Assembly: GCA_004151065.3 (NCBI GenBank)
Contig: NWUY0300002933.1
Coordinates: 64,733-84,875, forward strand
Source of the DNA: Larix sibirica
Lineage: Eukaryota > Streptophyta > Pinopsida > Pinales > Pinaceae
Length of the DNA stretch: 20,143 nt
Direction: 5' to 3'
Part shown: piece by piece, positions 20,081-20,143 of the stretch
Position numbering within the stretch: the first letter of the stretch is position 1
Layout: every line of letters begins with the position of its first letter
The notes under the pieces: generated by a model
Seen by the model: only the letters and a program-made list of their open reading frames with translations
Database searches by the model: none
What the model was told of the DNA's origin: nothing
Program-made: the position numbers and the translations under genes

Positions 20081-20143
20081 ATCCAGATGAAGTAGTCTTC
20101 TTCCTAGTTGTACTTTTTACTTCCTTTACCATGGTCAAAGGAA

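Larger units (their letters stand above)
16950..20143 (-). mobile_element. Ty3/gypsy LTR-retrotransposon relic 2 (pol), cut by window edge
   Basis: Minus-strand order: reverse transcriptase (about 20080-19480), RNase H (19480-18870), integrase zinc region and core (18660-17251, including a duplicated part), then the post-integrase tail ending at a TAG at 16950-16952. The conserved words are far denser than in relic 1, so it is less decayed, yet stops and frameshifts occur throughout. Gag, protease and the 5' LTR would lie beyond the right edge. The motifs FQVGEIILK, KHTKFQLLWLGPFQM and WGLDIVSEINPKSSKQHKYI place it in a widespread plant gypsy lineage distinct from relic 1. Removing the false duplication shortens it by 599 bases. 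Confidence 0.9.

Overview
This window looks like intergenic DNA from a large plant nuclear genome. It is AT-rich, has no intact host gene, and is dominated by decayed transposable elements. The two retrotransposon pol relics are of ordinary plant Ty3/gypsy type. The AT-richness and depth of decay remind me of a conifer or other gymnosperm, but that is a guess, not something the sequence proves. I see no bacterial, phage or CRISPR features.

Layout, left to right. Positions 1-5756 are mostly featureless, with an (AG)n microsatellite, a 36-bp tandem repeat, and one badly broken plus-strand coding relic of unknown identity (about 4059-4733). Positions 5757-8030 hold a minus-strand Ty3/gypsy pol relic (reverse transcriptase, RNase H, integrase, C-terminal tail), full of stops and frameshifts. 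Positions 7698-11181 and 11183-14666 are the same 3484 bp twice, separated by a single n. The repeated block contains a comparatively GC- and CpG-rich minus-strand coding island (about 9303-10341) that may derive from a LINE-type ORF1. Next to it is a short exon-like stretch with a CPCKK motif, reminiscent of the transposase-associated zinc domain of CACTA elements, and a cluster of palindromic repeats. Positions 14667-16949 are non-coding, with a few short repeats and a polypurine tract. Positions 16950-20143 hold a second, different minus-strand Ty3/gypsy pol relic that runs off the right edge; it is interrupted by a second direct duplication (17251-17848 and 17850-18447), again split by a single n.

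Both duplications meet exactly at an n, and the copies differ only by sparse substitutions. The simplest reading is an assembly artefact: overlapping contig ends, probably two haplotypes, were placed side by side instead of merged. Collapsing both would make the real locus about 16.06 kb.

No previously undescribed functional system is demonstrated. The most interesting object is the CpG-rich island with its CPCKK exon and palindrome cluster. It could be a nested LINE and CACTA composite or a captured spliced gene, and one in-frame stop interrupts each of its two main coding segments. All homology statements come from reading translations by eye against remembered family motifs; no database search was run.
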